Source: Pseudarthrobacter enclensis (lineage in GTDB: Bacteria > Actinomycetota > Actinomycetes > Actinomycetales > Micrococcaceae). Taken from it: a stretch of 64,000 nucleotides of DNA. The DNA lies in the NCBI RefSeq assembly GCF_030811655.1, contig NZ_JAUSRE010000011.1, positions 1-64,000 on the forward strand. The letters are read 5' to 3'. The notes below the pieces were generated by a model. The model worked only from the letters and a program-made list of their open reading frames with translations. It was not told the DNA's origin and made no database searches. This document shows, piece after piece, positions 52,185 through 60,940 of the stretch. The stretch's first letter is position 1; every line of letters begins with the position of its first letter. Position numbers and translations under genes: made by a program.

Positions 52185-52871
52185 TTACGGGCGGGCGGCG
52201 AACCGTTCCAGCAGGTCCACGTGGCCTGACACGATCAGCATGTCCCGCGAGGACACCTTGGTCTCCGGCCTGGCGTAGGTAAAGTCCTCACCCGGGGACT
52301 TCACGCCCACAATGGTCACCCCGTACTTGGAGCGGACCTTTGACTCGTCAAGGGTGAAGCCCACCGTTTCGCGCGGCGGGTACATCTTCACGATGGCGAA
52401 GTCGTCGTCGAACTCGATGAAGTCCAGCATGCGCCCGGAGACCAGGTGCGCGGCACGGACGCCGGCGTCGGCCTCGGGATAGATGACGTGGTTGGCGCCG
52501 ATCCGGGTGAGGATCTTGCCGTGGGACGGGGTAATGGCCTTGACCCAAAGATGTTCGATGCCGAGGTCCACCAGATTGACGGCGATCAGCACGGAAGACT
52601 CGATGGAGGTGCCCACGCCCACGACGGCGGAGCTGAACTCCTGTGCGCCGAGCTGGCGGAGTGCGTCGATGTTGGTGGCGTCGGCCTCCACCACGTGGGT
52701 CAGCAGCGGCGCCCATTTCTGCACCAGGTTCCGGTCCCGCTCGATGGCGAGGACTTCGCGGCCCTGCTTGACCAGCTGCTCGGCGGTGGACGATCCGAAG
52801 CGGCCCAGCCCGATCACCAGCACCGGGGCGTTGTGGGCGGGGCGCCGGGGGGCGTCTGTGGAACTAGCCAA
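52185..52871 (-). CDS. ktrA: KtrA/TrkA potassium uptake regulatory subunit
   Basis: A 228-residue cytoplasmic RCK protein that gates the KtrB potassium channel by binding nucleotide. The N-domain has VLVIGLGRFGSSTAEQLVK, EVLAIERDRN, VVEADATNID and WVKAITPSHGKILTRIGANH. A TrkA-C domain fills residues 140-228. The TTG at 52869-52871 is chosen as start because it overlaps the upstream ktrB stop by 8 bases, as in coupled pairs, and upstream residues are ktrB in another frame. The start is not certain. Confidence 0.88.
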   Translation of the reverse strand: MASSTDAPRRPAHNAPVLVIGLGRFGSSTAEQLVKQGREVLAIERDRNLVQKWAPLLTHVVEADATNIDALRQLGAQEFSSAVVGVGTSIESSVLIAVNLVDLGIEHLWVKAITPSHGKILTRIGANHVIYPEADAGVRAAHLVSGRMLDFIEFDDDFAIVKMYPPRETVGFTLDESKVRSKYGVTIVGVKSPGEDFTYARPETKVSSRDMLIVSGHVDLLERFAARP

Positions 52872-54297
52872 TGATCGGCCTCTCTTCGGGGTAGTGGTAC
52901 AACTGGCTGCGCTGGCGCAGGGCAAGCGCAGCGGCGAGGGTAACGGTACCCACACGGCCGGCGAACATCAGCACCGTGAGGACGTAGACCCCCGCAGGAG
53001 GCATTTCCGCGCTCAGGTTGGTGCTGAGCCCCACCGTAGCGAACGCGGAGATGGTTTCGAACAATACGCGGTCCAGCGACTGGCCGCTGATGTGGAGCAG
53101 CAGGAACGCCGATACGGAGACCAGGGTGGCGCCTGCGACGATGACCGAGATGGCAACGCGCATGCTGCCCTGTGGGATGGTCCTGCCGTAGACCTTGACG
53201 TCGGCGTCGCCGCGGGCCTCGGCGATGATTGCCAGGAACATCACGGCGATGGTGGTTACCTTGATGCCGCCTGCTGTTGACGCTGAGCCGCCGCCGGCGA
53301 ACATCAGGGCGTCGGTGAGCAGCATGGTGGTGGAGTCCATTTGGTTCTGGTCCACCAGGTTGAACCCGCCGGACCGCATCATCACGGAGGCAAAGAGGGC
53401 GTGCGTGATTTTGTCACCCACGCTCATGGAACCAATGGTCCGGGCGTTGTCCCACTCCATCAGGGCCCAAAGGAATGCCCCCGCAAACAGCAGGATCAGG
53501 GACACCTGGATGGTGAGTTTGGTGTGGAGGTTCCACTTCTTCCAGTTCAGCCCGTTCTGCTGCAAAACCATCACCACGGGGAATCCCAGGCTGCCCAGGA
53601 AGACTCCCACCATGAGGGGGATGAGGATCCACAGGTCTGTCTCGTAGGGCACGATGCCGTCCGAGTGCGGGGTGAAGCCTGCGTTGTTGAACGACGAGAT
53701 GGAGTAGAAGATGCCGTGCCAGACGGACTGCCAGAACGGCTCGCCCAAGGTGAGGAACCGAGGGACCAATGCGAGGGCCAGGACTGCCTCGATGACCACG
53801 GATGTGGTGATGACGATCCGCAGCAGGGTACCCACTTCGCCCAGCCGGCCGGCGTTGTTCATGGACTCGGCAGCGATGATCTTGCCGCGCACGCCCAGGC
53901 GTTTGCTGACCATCAGCGCCAGCAGGGACGCCAGCGTCAAAGTTCCCAAACCGCCGATGAAGATGCCCAGCAGGATCACCAGCTGGCCGAAGAAGGACCA
54001 GTGGGCGGCGGTGGACACGACGGTTAGGCCGGTGACGCAGACTGCCGAGACGGCGGTGAAGAGGGCCTCGTCGAGGGGAGTGGCGGTCCCGTCGGCCGCA
54101 GACACAGGCAGGGACAGCAGGAACGTGAACACGATGCATATAGTGGCGAACGCGGTCAGGGCCAGGCGGGCGGGGGACGTGTTGGCGATATCGTCTATGA
54201 AGTCGCGCAGCCGCGTGAAGATCCACAGGCCCTCCCGCTCCTGCGCCGGGGGGTGCCAGGTGGCCGGGGTGCGGGGCCTTGACTGGCTCTGCGTCAT
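52864..54297 (-). CDS. ktrB: KtrB/TrkH potassium uptake channel subunit
   Basis: A 477-residue membrane protein of the TrkH/KtrB family. It has four repeated M1-P-M2 units with the selectivity-filter glycines visible in TAVSAVCVTGLT, SSFNNAGFT, MRSGGFNLVD and SAFATVGLSTN. It takes up K+ (Na+-coupled in related systems). The N-terminal 30 residues are cytoplasmic and hydrophilic. The ATG at 54295-54297 gives a normal length. It is translated first, with KtrA overlapping its stop, and is divergent from the deacetylase gene. Confidence 0.93.
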   Translation of the reverse strand: MTQSQSRPRTPATWHPPAQEREGLWIFTRLRDFIDDIANTSPARLALTAFATICIVFTFLLSLPVSAADGTATPLDEALFTAVSAVCVTGLTVVSTAAHWSFFGQLVILLGIFIGGLGTLTLASLLALMVSKRLGVRGKIIAAESMNNAGRLGEVGTLLRIVITTSVVIEAVLALALVPRFLTLGEPFWQSVWHGIFYSISSFNNAGFTPHSDGIVPYETDLWILIPLMVGVFLGSLGFPVVMVLQQNGLNWKKWNLHTKLTIQVSLILLFAGAFLWALMEWDNARTIGSMSVGDKITHALFASVMMRSGGFNLVDQNQMDSTTMLLTDALMFAGGGSASTAGGIKVTTIAVMFLAIIAEARGDADVKVYGRTIPQGSMRVAISVIVAGATLVSVSAFLLLHISGQSLDRVLFETISAFATVGLSTNLSAEMPPAGVYVLTVLMFAGRVGTVTLAAALALRQRSQLYHYPEERPIIG

Positions 54298-54402
54298 GTG
54301 TGGCTTTTTCCTCGGTTGAAACGGCTTCCCCCAGTAGTAAACCACTAAAGCGCGGGTCATGGCCGGGAGGACGGCGGTGCGGGCTCGGGTAGCCTGTGAT
54401 TG

Positions 54403-55614
54403 ATGACATACCTGCCCGGCCTCAGCCAGCCCTCGCCGCCTACGGTGGTGGCGTGGAGTCCTGACATGACAGCCTACAACTTCGGCCCGGGGCACCCTAT
54501 GGCGCCGGAGCGGATGGACCTGACCGCCCGGCTGGCCCGCAGCCTGGGCCTGTTCGACCTGGAGCATGTTGACGTGGCGGCGCCGGAAGTGGCTTCCGAC
54601 GCCGACCTGCAGTCCGTCCACTCACCCGGCTATGTGGCTGCAGTCCGCAGGGTCAGTGCCGACCCCTCCCGGCCGGACGAATCCCGGGGGCTGGGCACTG
54701 AGGATGACCCCGCGTTTGCAGGCATGCACGAGGCGGCTGCCCGCCTGGCCGGCGGGTCGGTGATGGCGGCCCGGCGCATATTGGAGGGTACGGCCGTGCA
54801 TGCCGTGAACTTCGGCGGCGGCATGCACCATGCCGCCAGGGACCGCGCCAGCGGATTCTGCATCTATAACGACGCGGCAATGGCGGTGCAGAAACTGCTC
54901 GACGGCGGCGTACACAAAGTGGCCTATATCGATGTCGATGCCCACCATGGGGACGGAACGCAGAACATTTTTTGGGACGACCCGCGTGTCCTCACCATCT
55001 CGCTGCACGAAACAGGCCTCACCCTTTTTCCGGGGACCGGCTTTGCCAACGAAATTGGTGGCCCCGCAGCGGAGGGGACGGCCGTGAATCTCGCACTGCC
55101 CGCAGGCACCGCTGACGCCGGCTGGCTGCGGGCCTTCTACGCCGTGGTGCCGCAACTGGTGGGTGCTTTCGAACCGGAGGTCATCGTCAGCCAGCACGGC
55201 TGCGATTCACACCGCAGTGACCCCCTCACGCACCTCAACCTCAGCGTTGACGGACAGCGCGAGGCAGCGAACGCCGTCGGACATCTCGCCGAGCGCTACT
55301 GCGGCAGCCGCTGGATCGCGACGGGCGGCGGGGGCTACAACGTACTGGACGTGGTGCCGCGCGCCTGGAGCCACCTGGTGGCCATCGCCGCGGGACGCCC
55401 CGTGCCGCTGCGGACCCCGGTGCCCGGGGACTGGCGCCGGTACGTGGTGGAGAAGTTCGGCGTCGATGCTCCCGCGCTCATGGGGGACGAGGTGGAGCTG
55501 TGGTGGCGGTCGTGGGAGGTGGGTTTCGACCCCAACGACGCCGTGGACCGCACTGTCATGGCCACGCGCAAGGCCGTGTTCCCGCTGCACGGCCTGGACC
55601 CCTGGTTCGATTAG
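54403..55614 (+). CDS. acuC: AcuC-like histone deacetylase family protein
   Basis: A 403-residue zinc-dependent deacetylase of the class I HDAC/AcuC type. The catalytic landmarks are GGGMHHAARDRASGFCIYND (paired His), YIDVDAHHGDGTQ (metal-binding Asp-x-His) and SQHGCDSHRSDPLTHL, with a final GGGGYN. In Bacillus, AcuC deacetylates acetyl-CoA synthetase; acs in this window has the expected target lysine, but it lies about 26 kb away, so the link is inference. The ATG at 54403 is preferred to the TTG one codon before it. It is a single gene. Confidence 0.9.
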   Translation: MTYLPGLSQPSPPTVVAWSPDMTAYNFGPGHPMAPERMDLTARLARSLGLFDLEHVDVAAPEVASDADLQSVHSPGYVAAVRRVSADPSRPDESRGLGTEDDPAFAGMHEAAARLAGGSVMAARRILEGTAVHAVNFGGGMHHAARDRASGFCIYNDAAMAVQKLLDGGVHKVAYIDVDAHHGDGTQNIFWDDPRVLTISLHETGLTLFPGTGFANEIGGPAAEGTAVNLALPAGTADAGWLRAFYAVVPQLVGAFEPEVIVSQHGCDSHRSDPLTHLNLSVDGQREAANAVGHLAERYCGSRWIATGGGGYNVLDVVPRAWSHLVAIAAGRPVPLRTPVPGDWRRYVVEKFGVDAPALMGDEVELWWRSWEVGFDPNDAVDRTVMATRKAVFPLHGLDPWFD

Positions 55615-55689
55615 GTGCCGGTTCGCAGAAAGCGCGGACGGCCGAAATAGTTGATGCCTTTCGGCGTATATGTCGCTAGGGTGGGAGGC

Positions 55690-56319
55690 ATGGTGACAGA
55701 CGACGTATTTGCCGTCATAGCGGAATCCACCCGGCGGGACATCCTGGTGGCCCTCCGGACGGGGGACAAAGCCGTGGGGGAGTTGGTGGAGGAACTGGCG
55801 GCGAGCCAGCCCACCATTTCCAAGCACCTGAAAGTCCTGCGTGAAGCGCAACTGGTCAGCATGCGCGCCCAGGGCCAGAAGCGCTACTACGCCCTGAACC
55901 GGGGACCGTTGGAGGGCATCGCCAGCTGGCTGGAGACGTTCGACGTCGGCTCCGGCGCCGCGGCGGCCGCCTCAGCTGCTGCCACGGAAGCACCCGGGAA
56001 AGTGGCCGGCGGACCGGACCAGGCAGTCCCGGCCCACCTCCGGGAGGGTGTTGCGGCGGCAGCGTCGCTGCCCACCGCCGCGCGGCCCCAGGAACCGGCG
56101 CCCGCGCAACCTGCGGCGGCAACGACGGACGAAGTTCCGTCGGCCGTATTGGTGCGCGAAGGAGCGGAACTGAGTCCCGCCGTCGTGATTCCCGGTGGTA
56201 CCGCCGCCCCGTTGAGCGATGACACCGTTCCGCAGCAGATCGGCCGCACCGTTGGCCGTGCCGCCACCAAGGCCGCTGACCTGCTGGCCAACCTGCCGAA
56301 ATTCGGCCGGAAGAAGTAG
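55690..56319 (+). CDS. ArsR/SmtB-like winged-helix regulator with long tail
   Basis: A 209-residue regulator. Residues 1-85 are a typical ArsR winged helix (AESTRRDILVALRTGDKAVGELVEELAASQPTISKHLKVLREA in pieces), with the wing QGQKRYYALNRGPLEGIASWL. No Cys metal site is present in the recognition helix, so metal sensing is unlikely. The last 120 residues are Ala/Pro-rich, then QQIGRTVGRAATKAADLLANL. The tail's role is unknown. GGGAGG is 1 base from the ATG at 55690 and 4 from a GTG at 55693, so the start may be one codon later. Convergent with lldD. Confidence 0.85.
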   Translation: MVTDDVFAVIAESTRRDILVALRTGDKAVGELVEELAASQPTISKHLKVLREAQLVSMRAQGQKRYYALNRGPLEGIASWLETFDVGSGAAAAASAAATEAPGKVAGGPDQAVPAHLREGVAAAASLPTAARPQEPAPAQPAAATTDEVPSAVLVREGAELSPAVVIPGGTAAPLSDDTVPQQIGRTVGRAATKAADLLANLPKFGRKK

Positions 56320-56324
56320 CCCCT

Positions 56325-57662
56325 TTAGTTGCCCGGCAGCCGAACGTGGTCCGGGGTCAGCTCTGATATGCGGCTGGCGCCCAGCAGGGCCATGGTGCGG
56401 GCCATGTCCTTTTCCAGGATCTGCAGGGTCCGGTCCACGCCCGCGCGCCCACCGGCCATCAGGCCGTAGAGGTAGGCGCGGCCGATCAGGGTGAAGTCCG
56501 CGCCCAGGGCCAGGGCCGCCACGATGTCCGCGCCGCTCATGATGCCGGTGTCCAGGATGATGGCCGCATCGCTGTTGTCTGCGGTGAAGGCTTGCTTGAC
56601 CTCGGGGAGCAGGTGGAACGGGATGGGTGCCCTGTCGAGCTGGCGGCCGCCGTGGTTGGACAGCACCACGCCGTCCGCGCCGTGGTCCACCACGCGGCGG
56701 GCGTCCTCCACGGTCTGGATGCCCTTGACCACCAGCTTGCCCTTCCAGGTTTCGCGCAGCCAGTCAAGGTCCTCGAAGGTCAGAGTTGGATCGAACATGG
56801 AGTTGATCAGGTCCGCAACGGTGCCGGTGTAACGGGACAGCGAGGCGAAGGTCAGCGGCTCGTGGGTGAGGAAGTTGAACCACCAGGCCGGCCGGTAGGA
56901 GGCATCAAGCACGGTCTTGAGCGTCAGCGCCGGCGGGATGGTCATGCCGTTGCGGACGTCCCGGAGCCGGGCGCCGGCCACTGCGGTGTCCACGGTGACC
57001 ATGAGTGTGTCATTTCCGGCCTTGGCGGCGCGTTCGATCAGTTCCAGGGAGCGGTCCCGGTCCGTCCACAGGTACAGCTGGAACCAGTTGCGCCCGTTGG
57101 GAGCAGCCGCGGCCACATCCTCGATGGAAGCAGTGCCCATGGTAGACAGCGTGTATGGGATGCCGGCGGCCTCGGCTGCCTGCGACCCGGCATACTCGCC
57201 CTCGGACTGCATCATGCGCGTGAAACCGGTGGGGGCTATGCCGACGGGCAGCCGTGACGGCTTGCCCAGGATCTCCGTGCTGAGGTCGATGGCGGAGACG
57301 TTGCGCAGGATGCCCGGACGGAACTCGATGTCCAGGAACGCCTGCCGCGCACGGCGGAGGGTGATCTCGTCTTCGGCGGCGCCGTCAGTGTAGTCAAAGG
57401 GGGCCTTGGGCGTGCGGCGCTTGGCCATGGCGCGGAGCTCCCAGATGGTGCTGGCCCGCTTCAGCCGCGCCTCCTTGCTGAACTCCGGCTTCTTGAACTG
57501 CATCAGGGGCGCGAGGTCCGAGTACTTGGGGACGCGGCGCCTGAGTGCGTCGGGCAGGGCGGTCGACGACGGAGCCTTGGCAGGTGCCGGGGCTGTGGGG
57601 ACGTCCGTGGCATCCGGGGCCGGGGTGGCCTCGGGATTGTTGGGCTGAATGGTGTGCGTCAT
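56325..57662 (-). CDS. lldD: L-lactate dehydrogenase (quinone-dependent, FMN)
   Basis: A 445-residue FMN-dependent alpha-hydroxy-acid dehydrogenase that oxidises L-lactate to pyruvate, passing electrons to the quinone pool. The catalytic histidine is in [12 protein letters not shown]. Flavin and substrate residues lie in [40 protein letters not shown] and [19 protein letters not shown]. An Ala/Pro-rich N-terminal 60 residues are extra compared with LldD of E. coli. AGGAGGAGC precedes the ATG at 57660-57662. It is divergent from its probable regulator over paired operators. Confidence 0.92.
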   Translation of the reverse strand: MTHTIQPNNPEATPAPDATDVPTAPAPAKAPSSTALPDALRRRVPKYSDLAPLMQFKKPEFSKEARLKRASTIWELRAMAKRRTPKAPFDYTDGAAEDEITLRRARQAFLDIEFRPGILRNVSAIDLSTEILGKPSRLPVGIAPTGFTRMMQSEGEYAGSQAAEAAGIPYTLSTMGTASIEDVAAAAPNGRNWFQLYLWTDRDRSLELIERAAKAGNDTLMVTVDTAVAGARLRDVRNGMTIPPALTLKTVLDASYRPAWWFNFLTHEPLTFASLSRYTGTVADLINSMFDPTLTFEDLDWLRETWKGKLVVKGIQTVEDARRVVDHGADGVVLSNHGGRQLDRAPIPFHLLPEVKQAFTADNSDAAIILDTGIMSGADIVAALALGADFTLIGRAYLYGLMAGGRAGVDRTLQILEKDMARTMALLGASRISELTPDHVRLPGN

Positions 57663-57673
57663 TGCTCCTCCTA

Positions 57674-57709
57674 TGGTCCAACCACACTCTAGGTCATATG
57701 GTCCAACCA
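57674..57709. promoter_or_regulatory. Two LldR-type operators between lldD and its regulator
   Basis: TGGTCCAACCA occurs at 57674-57684 and again at 57699-57709, 25 bp apart. It fits the TnGTnnnACnA operator known for LldR in corynebacteria. The 15-bp units TATGGTCCAACCACA are identical. They lie in the 66-bp gap between the divergent starts and overlap any promoter there. Confidence 0.85.
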
Positions 57710-57728
57710 CATCAACTACTATTTGGAT

Positions 57729-58448
57729 ATGCGCACCCACCAGCTGGTCCTGCACTGGATCGAGGATCAACTATCGGCCGGCAACCTCGCCGTAGGGGGC
57801 AGGCTCCCGGCCGAGCGCGCCCTGGCGGAACAGCTCAAAGTCTCCAGGACCTCCGTCCGCGAGGCCATCCGGATTCTGGAAGCCATGGGCGCGGTGCGCT
57901 CCGGTGTTGGCTCCGGCCCCGACGCCGGGACGGTGGTGATCTCGGATCCCACGGCGGCGCTCGGCTCGGCCCTTCGGCTGCACGTGGCCACCCAGCACCT
58001 TCCCGTGGCGGACATCGTGCAGACCCGCGTCCTGCTGGAGTCCTGGGCCGCCGCCCACGCCCGCCGGGGTGCGCCCGAACTTGAGGAGGCGGCCGCACTC
58101 CTGGGCGCCATGGATGCCCCGGAAGACATCCCGGTGGGCGAGTTCCTGGCCCTCGATGTCCGGTTCCATCTGGCCCTGGCCAACGCCGCAGGGAACGCGG
58201 TGGTCAGCGCCATGATGGGATCGCTGCGGGAATCAATCCAGGGATACGCCGCCGAGCTGACATCCCACCTGCCGGACTGGGGTACCACGGCATCGCGTTT
58301 GCGCACTGAGCACCACGCCATCCTTGCTGCGGTCAGGAGCGGCGACGGCGCCAGGGCGGCGGAGCTGGTGGCTGCCCACATCGAGGGGTTCTACAAAGAG
58401 GCCGGGCTGGGCAGGGATAATCCCGCCCAGCCCGGCCGAGGGGACTAG
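57729..58448 (+). CDS. lldR: FadR/GntR-family regulator (LldR-like)
   Basis: A 239-residue regulator of the FadR subgroup. The winged helix is at residues 8-75: [20 protein letters not shown] with [15 protein letters not shown]. The C-terminal FCD domain carries the metal-binding Asp and His residues ([36 protein letters not shown]). It is divergent from lldD over two matching operators, so it is likely the lactate-responsive repressor, inferred from context and motif. The ATG at 57729 has no ribosome-binding site; the mRNA may be leaderless. Its stop shares CTAG with the convergent GH3 stop. Confidence 0.9.
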   Translation: MRTHQLVLHWIEDQLSAGNLAVGGRLPAERALAEQLKVSRTSVREAIRILEAMGAVRSGVGSGPDAGTVVISDPTAALGSALRLHVATQHLPVADIVQTRVLLESWAAAHARRGAPELEEAAALLGAMDAPEDIPVGEFLALDVRFHLALANAAGNAVVSAMMGSLRESIQGYAAELTSHLPDWGTTASRLRTEHHAILAAVRSGDGARAAELVAAHIEGFYKEAGLGRDNPAQPGRGD

Positions 58449-60940
58449 CGGACCTCGATTTCCAAAATCTGGAAGTCGTCTCCGGAGTGCCGGCCCACGA
58501 GGATCCGGAAGATGCCGGGCTCAAACTGCCAGCCGCCGTCGTAATGCGCGAAGGAGCGGGCCGGGATCCGGACTTCCACGCTCTCCGTGCCGCCCGGCGC
58601 CAGATGCGTTCCGGCGTGGCCGGCGAGCCAGCGGACGGGCCGCTCGACCGCGGAATCGGGGCGGTCCAGGTACACCTGCACCACTTCGCGGCCGGACCGG
58701 CTTCCGGTGTTTCGGACCGGAACGTGGACCGTCACGTCAGCGCCGGCCGGGACCGACTCGCGTGCGTGGGCCGTGCCGAGCTCGAAGGTGGTGTAGCCCA
58801 GGCCGTAGCCGAAGGGAAGGGCCGGGGCGGCACCGCCCGAAGCCTGCTGCTTCAGCCAGGCGCGGTAGCCGACGTGGATGCCCTCGGAGTAGACCACGTT
58901 GCCGTCAACCGGGTGGGTGTCCAGGACCGGGACGTCGGACAGGGCCGCGGGCCAGGTGGTGGGCAGGCGGCCGCCCGGTTCCTCGGCGCCCAGCAGGATG
59001 TCGGCGAGGGCCCGGCCGAATTCCTGGCCGCCGAACCAGCCCAGCAGGACGGCGCCCACCCGGTCCAGCCACGGCATAAGGACCGGTGAACCGGAGTTCA
59101 CCACCACCACGGTGCGCGGGTTCACGGCCGCTACCGCCTCCACCAGTTGGTTCTGCCGGCCCGGGAGGTCCAGGTCCTGGCGGTCGAAGCCCTCGGATTC
59201 GATGGCTGCGCTGGTTCCCACCACAACCACGGCTACGTCGGCGGTCCGGGCGGCCTCCACGGCCGCGTCGATCTCGGCCTGCGGGTCCTCCACCACCGTT
59301 TCCTCGCCCAGGAGGATGGCCGTGAAGGGGATGGCCTGGTTCGTGGGCAGCTCGTACACGGCCTCGATCCGGACCGCGTCTCCCGCGGCAGTGGTCACCG
59401 GGTGGACGGTCTTGGGCGGATCGAACAGGGCCGCGCCGAGCACGTCGGTGTCATCCTCGATCTCGCCGTTGAACACCTCGTCACCGTTCAGGGACAGCCG
59501 GATCCGGCCCACGGTGCCCACGCCCAGGTGGTGGACGCCCGCCCTCGGTGCGGTCCAGTCCGCTTCCATGCGGATGGCCGCGGTCCCCTCCGGGATGCCG
59601 ACACCGAACCAGATCAGGTGCGAGGCCAGACGGTCCTCGCCCGAGATTTCCGAACGATCCTCCGCCAGGAAGGTCACCCGCATGCCGGGCACTCCGGACA
59701 CGGGGTTGTGCAGCGAGGCTCGGGAGAAGGCCTGCAGGCCCTCTGCAACCTTGGCGCCGCGGGCGTAGCTCACGCTGACGCCCGGCAGCGCTTCCCGCAG
59801 GCCCTCAAGCGGCGAGACGTTCTGCTTGGGCATGACGGTGGCGCTGCCGCCGCCCTGCGTGCGTGCTTCCTCTGCATTGTGGCCGCTGACGGCCACGCGT
59901 GCCAGGGCCTGCGGATCCAGGGGCAGGAGGCCGTCCCGGTTGCGGACCAGGACGGCGCCACGGACCGCCACTTCACGGGCGACGGCGGCCGGGTTGAGGG
60001 GTGCCGGGAGCTCCGTCACGGCGGGGGAGACGCCGTCGAGGGAGCCCACGCGGGCGGCCAGCCGGAGGATCCTGATGACCTTTTCGAGGATGGCGGACCG
60101 GCTGACCCGGCCGTCATTCACGGCCGCCAGCAGCTTGGGGCCCCAGTGGCCCACCGGTCCCGGCATCTCCAGGTCCTGGTTGGCGTTGGCGGCTTCCACG
60201 GAGCGGACACCGGTCCAGTCGGAGACAACCACACCGTCGAAGCCCCACTCCGTGGACAGGGGAGTCTTCAGCAGCTCGTTTTCGCTGGCGGTGGTGCCGT
60301 TGATGGAGTTGTAGGAGCTCATCACCAGCCAGGCGCGCGCCTCGGTGATGGCGTCCTCGAAGGCTGCCAGGTAAAGCTCCCGCAGGGGCCGCTGGCCCAC
60401 CACCGAGTTGGAGGTGAAGCGCTCGGTTTCAGCCTCGTTGGCGAGGTAGTGCTTCGGAGTCGCGCCCACGCCCATCGACTGGACCCCGGCAACGTAGCCG
60501 GCGGCCATGGTGGCGGTCAGGCGCGGGTCCTCGCTCATGCATTCAAAGTGCCTGCCGCCCAGCGGTGACCGGTGCAGGTTGATGGTGGGGCCCAGGACGG
60601 CGTGGACGCCCTTGCGGCGGGCCTCCTGCCCCAGGACCTGGCCGTACCGGCGCGCCGTCTCCACGCTCCAGGTGGCGGACAGCGCGGACGACGACGGCAA
60701 GGACACCGAGTCGTGCCGCTCATCGAAGTCTTCGCCCCGGACACCGGAGGGGCCGTCGGACATGACGACGCGGGAGAGGCCGATGGAGGGCAGTGCATGC
60801 GTTGCCCAGACATCGGCGCCTGTCAGCAACTGGATCTGCTCCTCGAGGGTGAGGCGTTCAGCCAGTTCGCGGATGCGTGCCTCCGCATCCGGTGAGCCGG
60901 CCGCAGGCGCTGTGACGGCGGGGGAAAGTGTGGGATTCAT
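58445..60940 (-). CDS. Beta-glucosidase, GH3
   Basis: An 831-residue glycoside hydrolase family 3 enzyme. The (alpha/beta)8 domain contains MSDGPSGVRGEDF, HLANEAETER-like YLANEAETERFTSNS and the nucleophile Asp in GVVVSDWTGVRS. A second domain follows, with a PA14-like insert (about residues 410-560: FLAEDRSEISGEDR, GIPEGTAAIRMEADWTAP). A C-terminal fibronectin-like domain has FGYGLGYTTFEL. It has no signal peptide and is likely cytoplasmic. It starts immediately after the MFS stop with GGAG upstream, so it is cotranscribed with the importer. Cellobiose or another beta-glucoside is the probable substrate. Confidence 0.93.
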   Translation of the reverse strand: MNPTLSPAVTAPAAGSPDAEARIRELAERLTLEEQIQLLTGADVWATHALPSIGLSRVVMSDGPSGVRGEDFDERHDSVSLPSSSALSATWSVETARRYGQVLGQEARRKGVHAVLGPTINLHRSPLGGRHFECMSEDPRLTATMAAGYVAGVQSMGVGATPKHYLANEAETERFTSNSVVGQRPLRELYLAAFEDAITEARAWLVMSSYNSINGTTASENELLKTPLSTEWGFDGVVVSDWTGVRSVEAANANQDLEMPGPVGHWGPKLLAAVNDGRVSRSAILEKVIRILRLAARVGSLDGVSPAVTELPAPLNPAAVAREVAVRGAVLVRNRDGLLPLDPQALARVAVSGHNAEEARTQGGGSATVMPKQNVSPLEGLREALPGVSVSYARGAKVAEGLQAFSRASLHNPVSGVPGMRVTFLAEDRSEISGEDRLASHLIWFGVGIPEGTAAIRMEADWTAPRAGVHHLGVGTVGRIRLSLNGDEVFNGEIEDDTDVLGAALFDPPKTVHPVTTAAGDAVRIEAVYELPTNQAIPFTAILLGEETVVEDPQAEIDAAVEAARTADVAVVVVGTSAAIESEGFDRQDLDLPGRQNQLVEAVAAVNPRTVVVVNSGSPVLMPWLDRVGAVLLGWFGGQEFGRALADILLGAEEPGGRLPTTWPAALSDVPVLDTHPVDGNVVYSEGIHVGYRAWLKQQASGGAAPALPFGYGLGYTTFELGTAHARESVPAGADVTVHVPVRNTGSRSGREVVQVYLDRPDSAVERPVRWLAGHAGTHLAPGGTESVEVRIPARSFAHYDGGWQFEPGIFRILVGRHSGDDFQILEIEVR

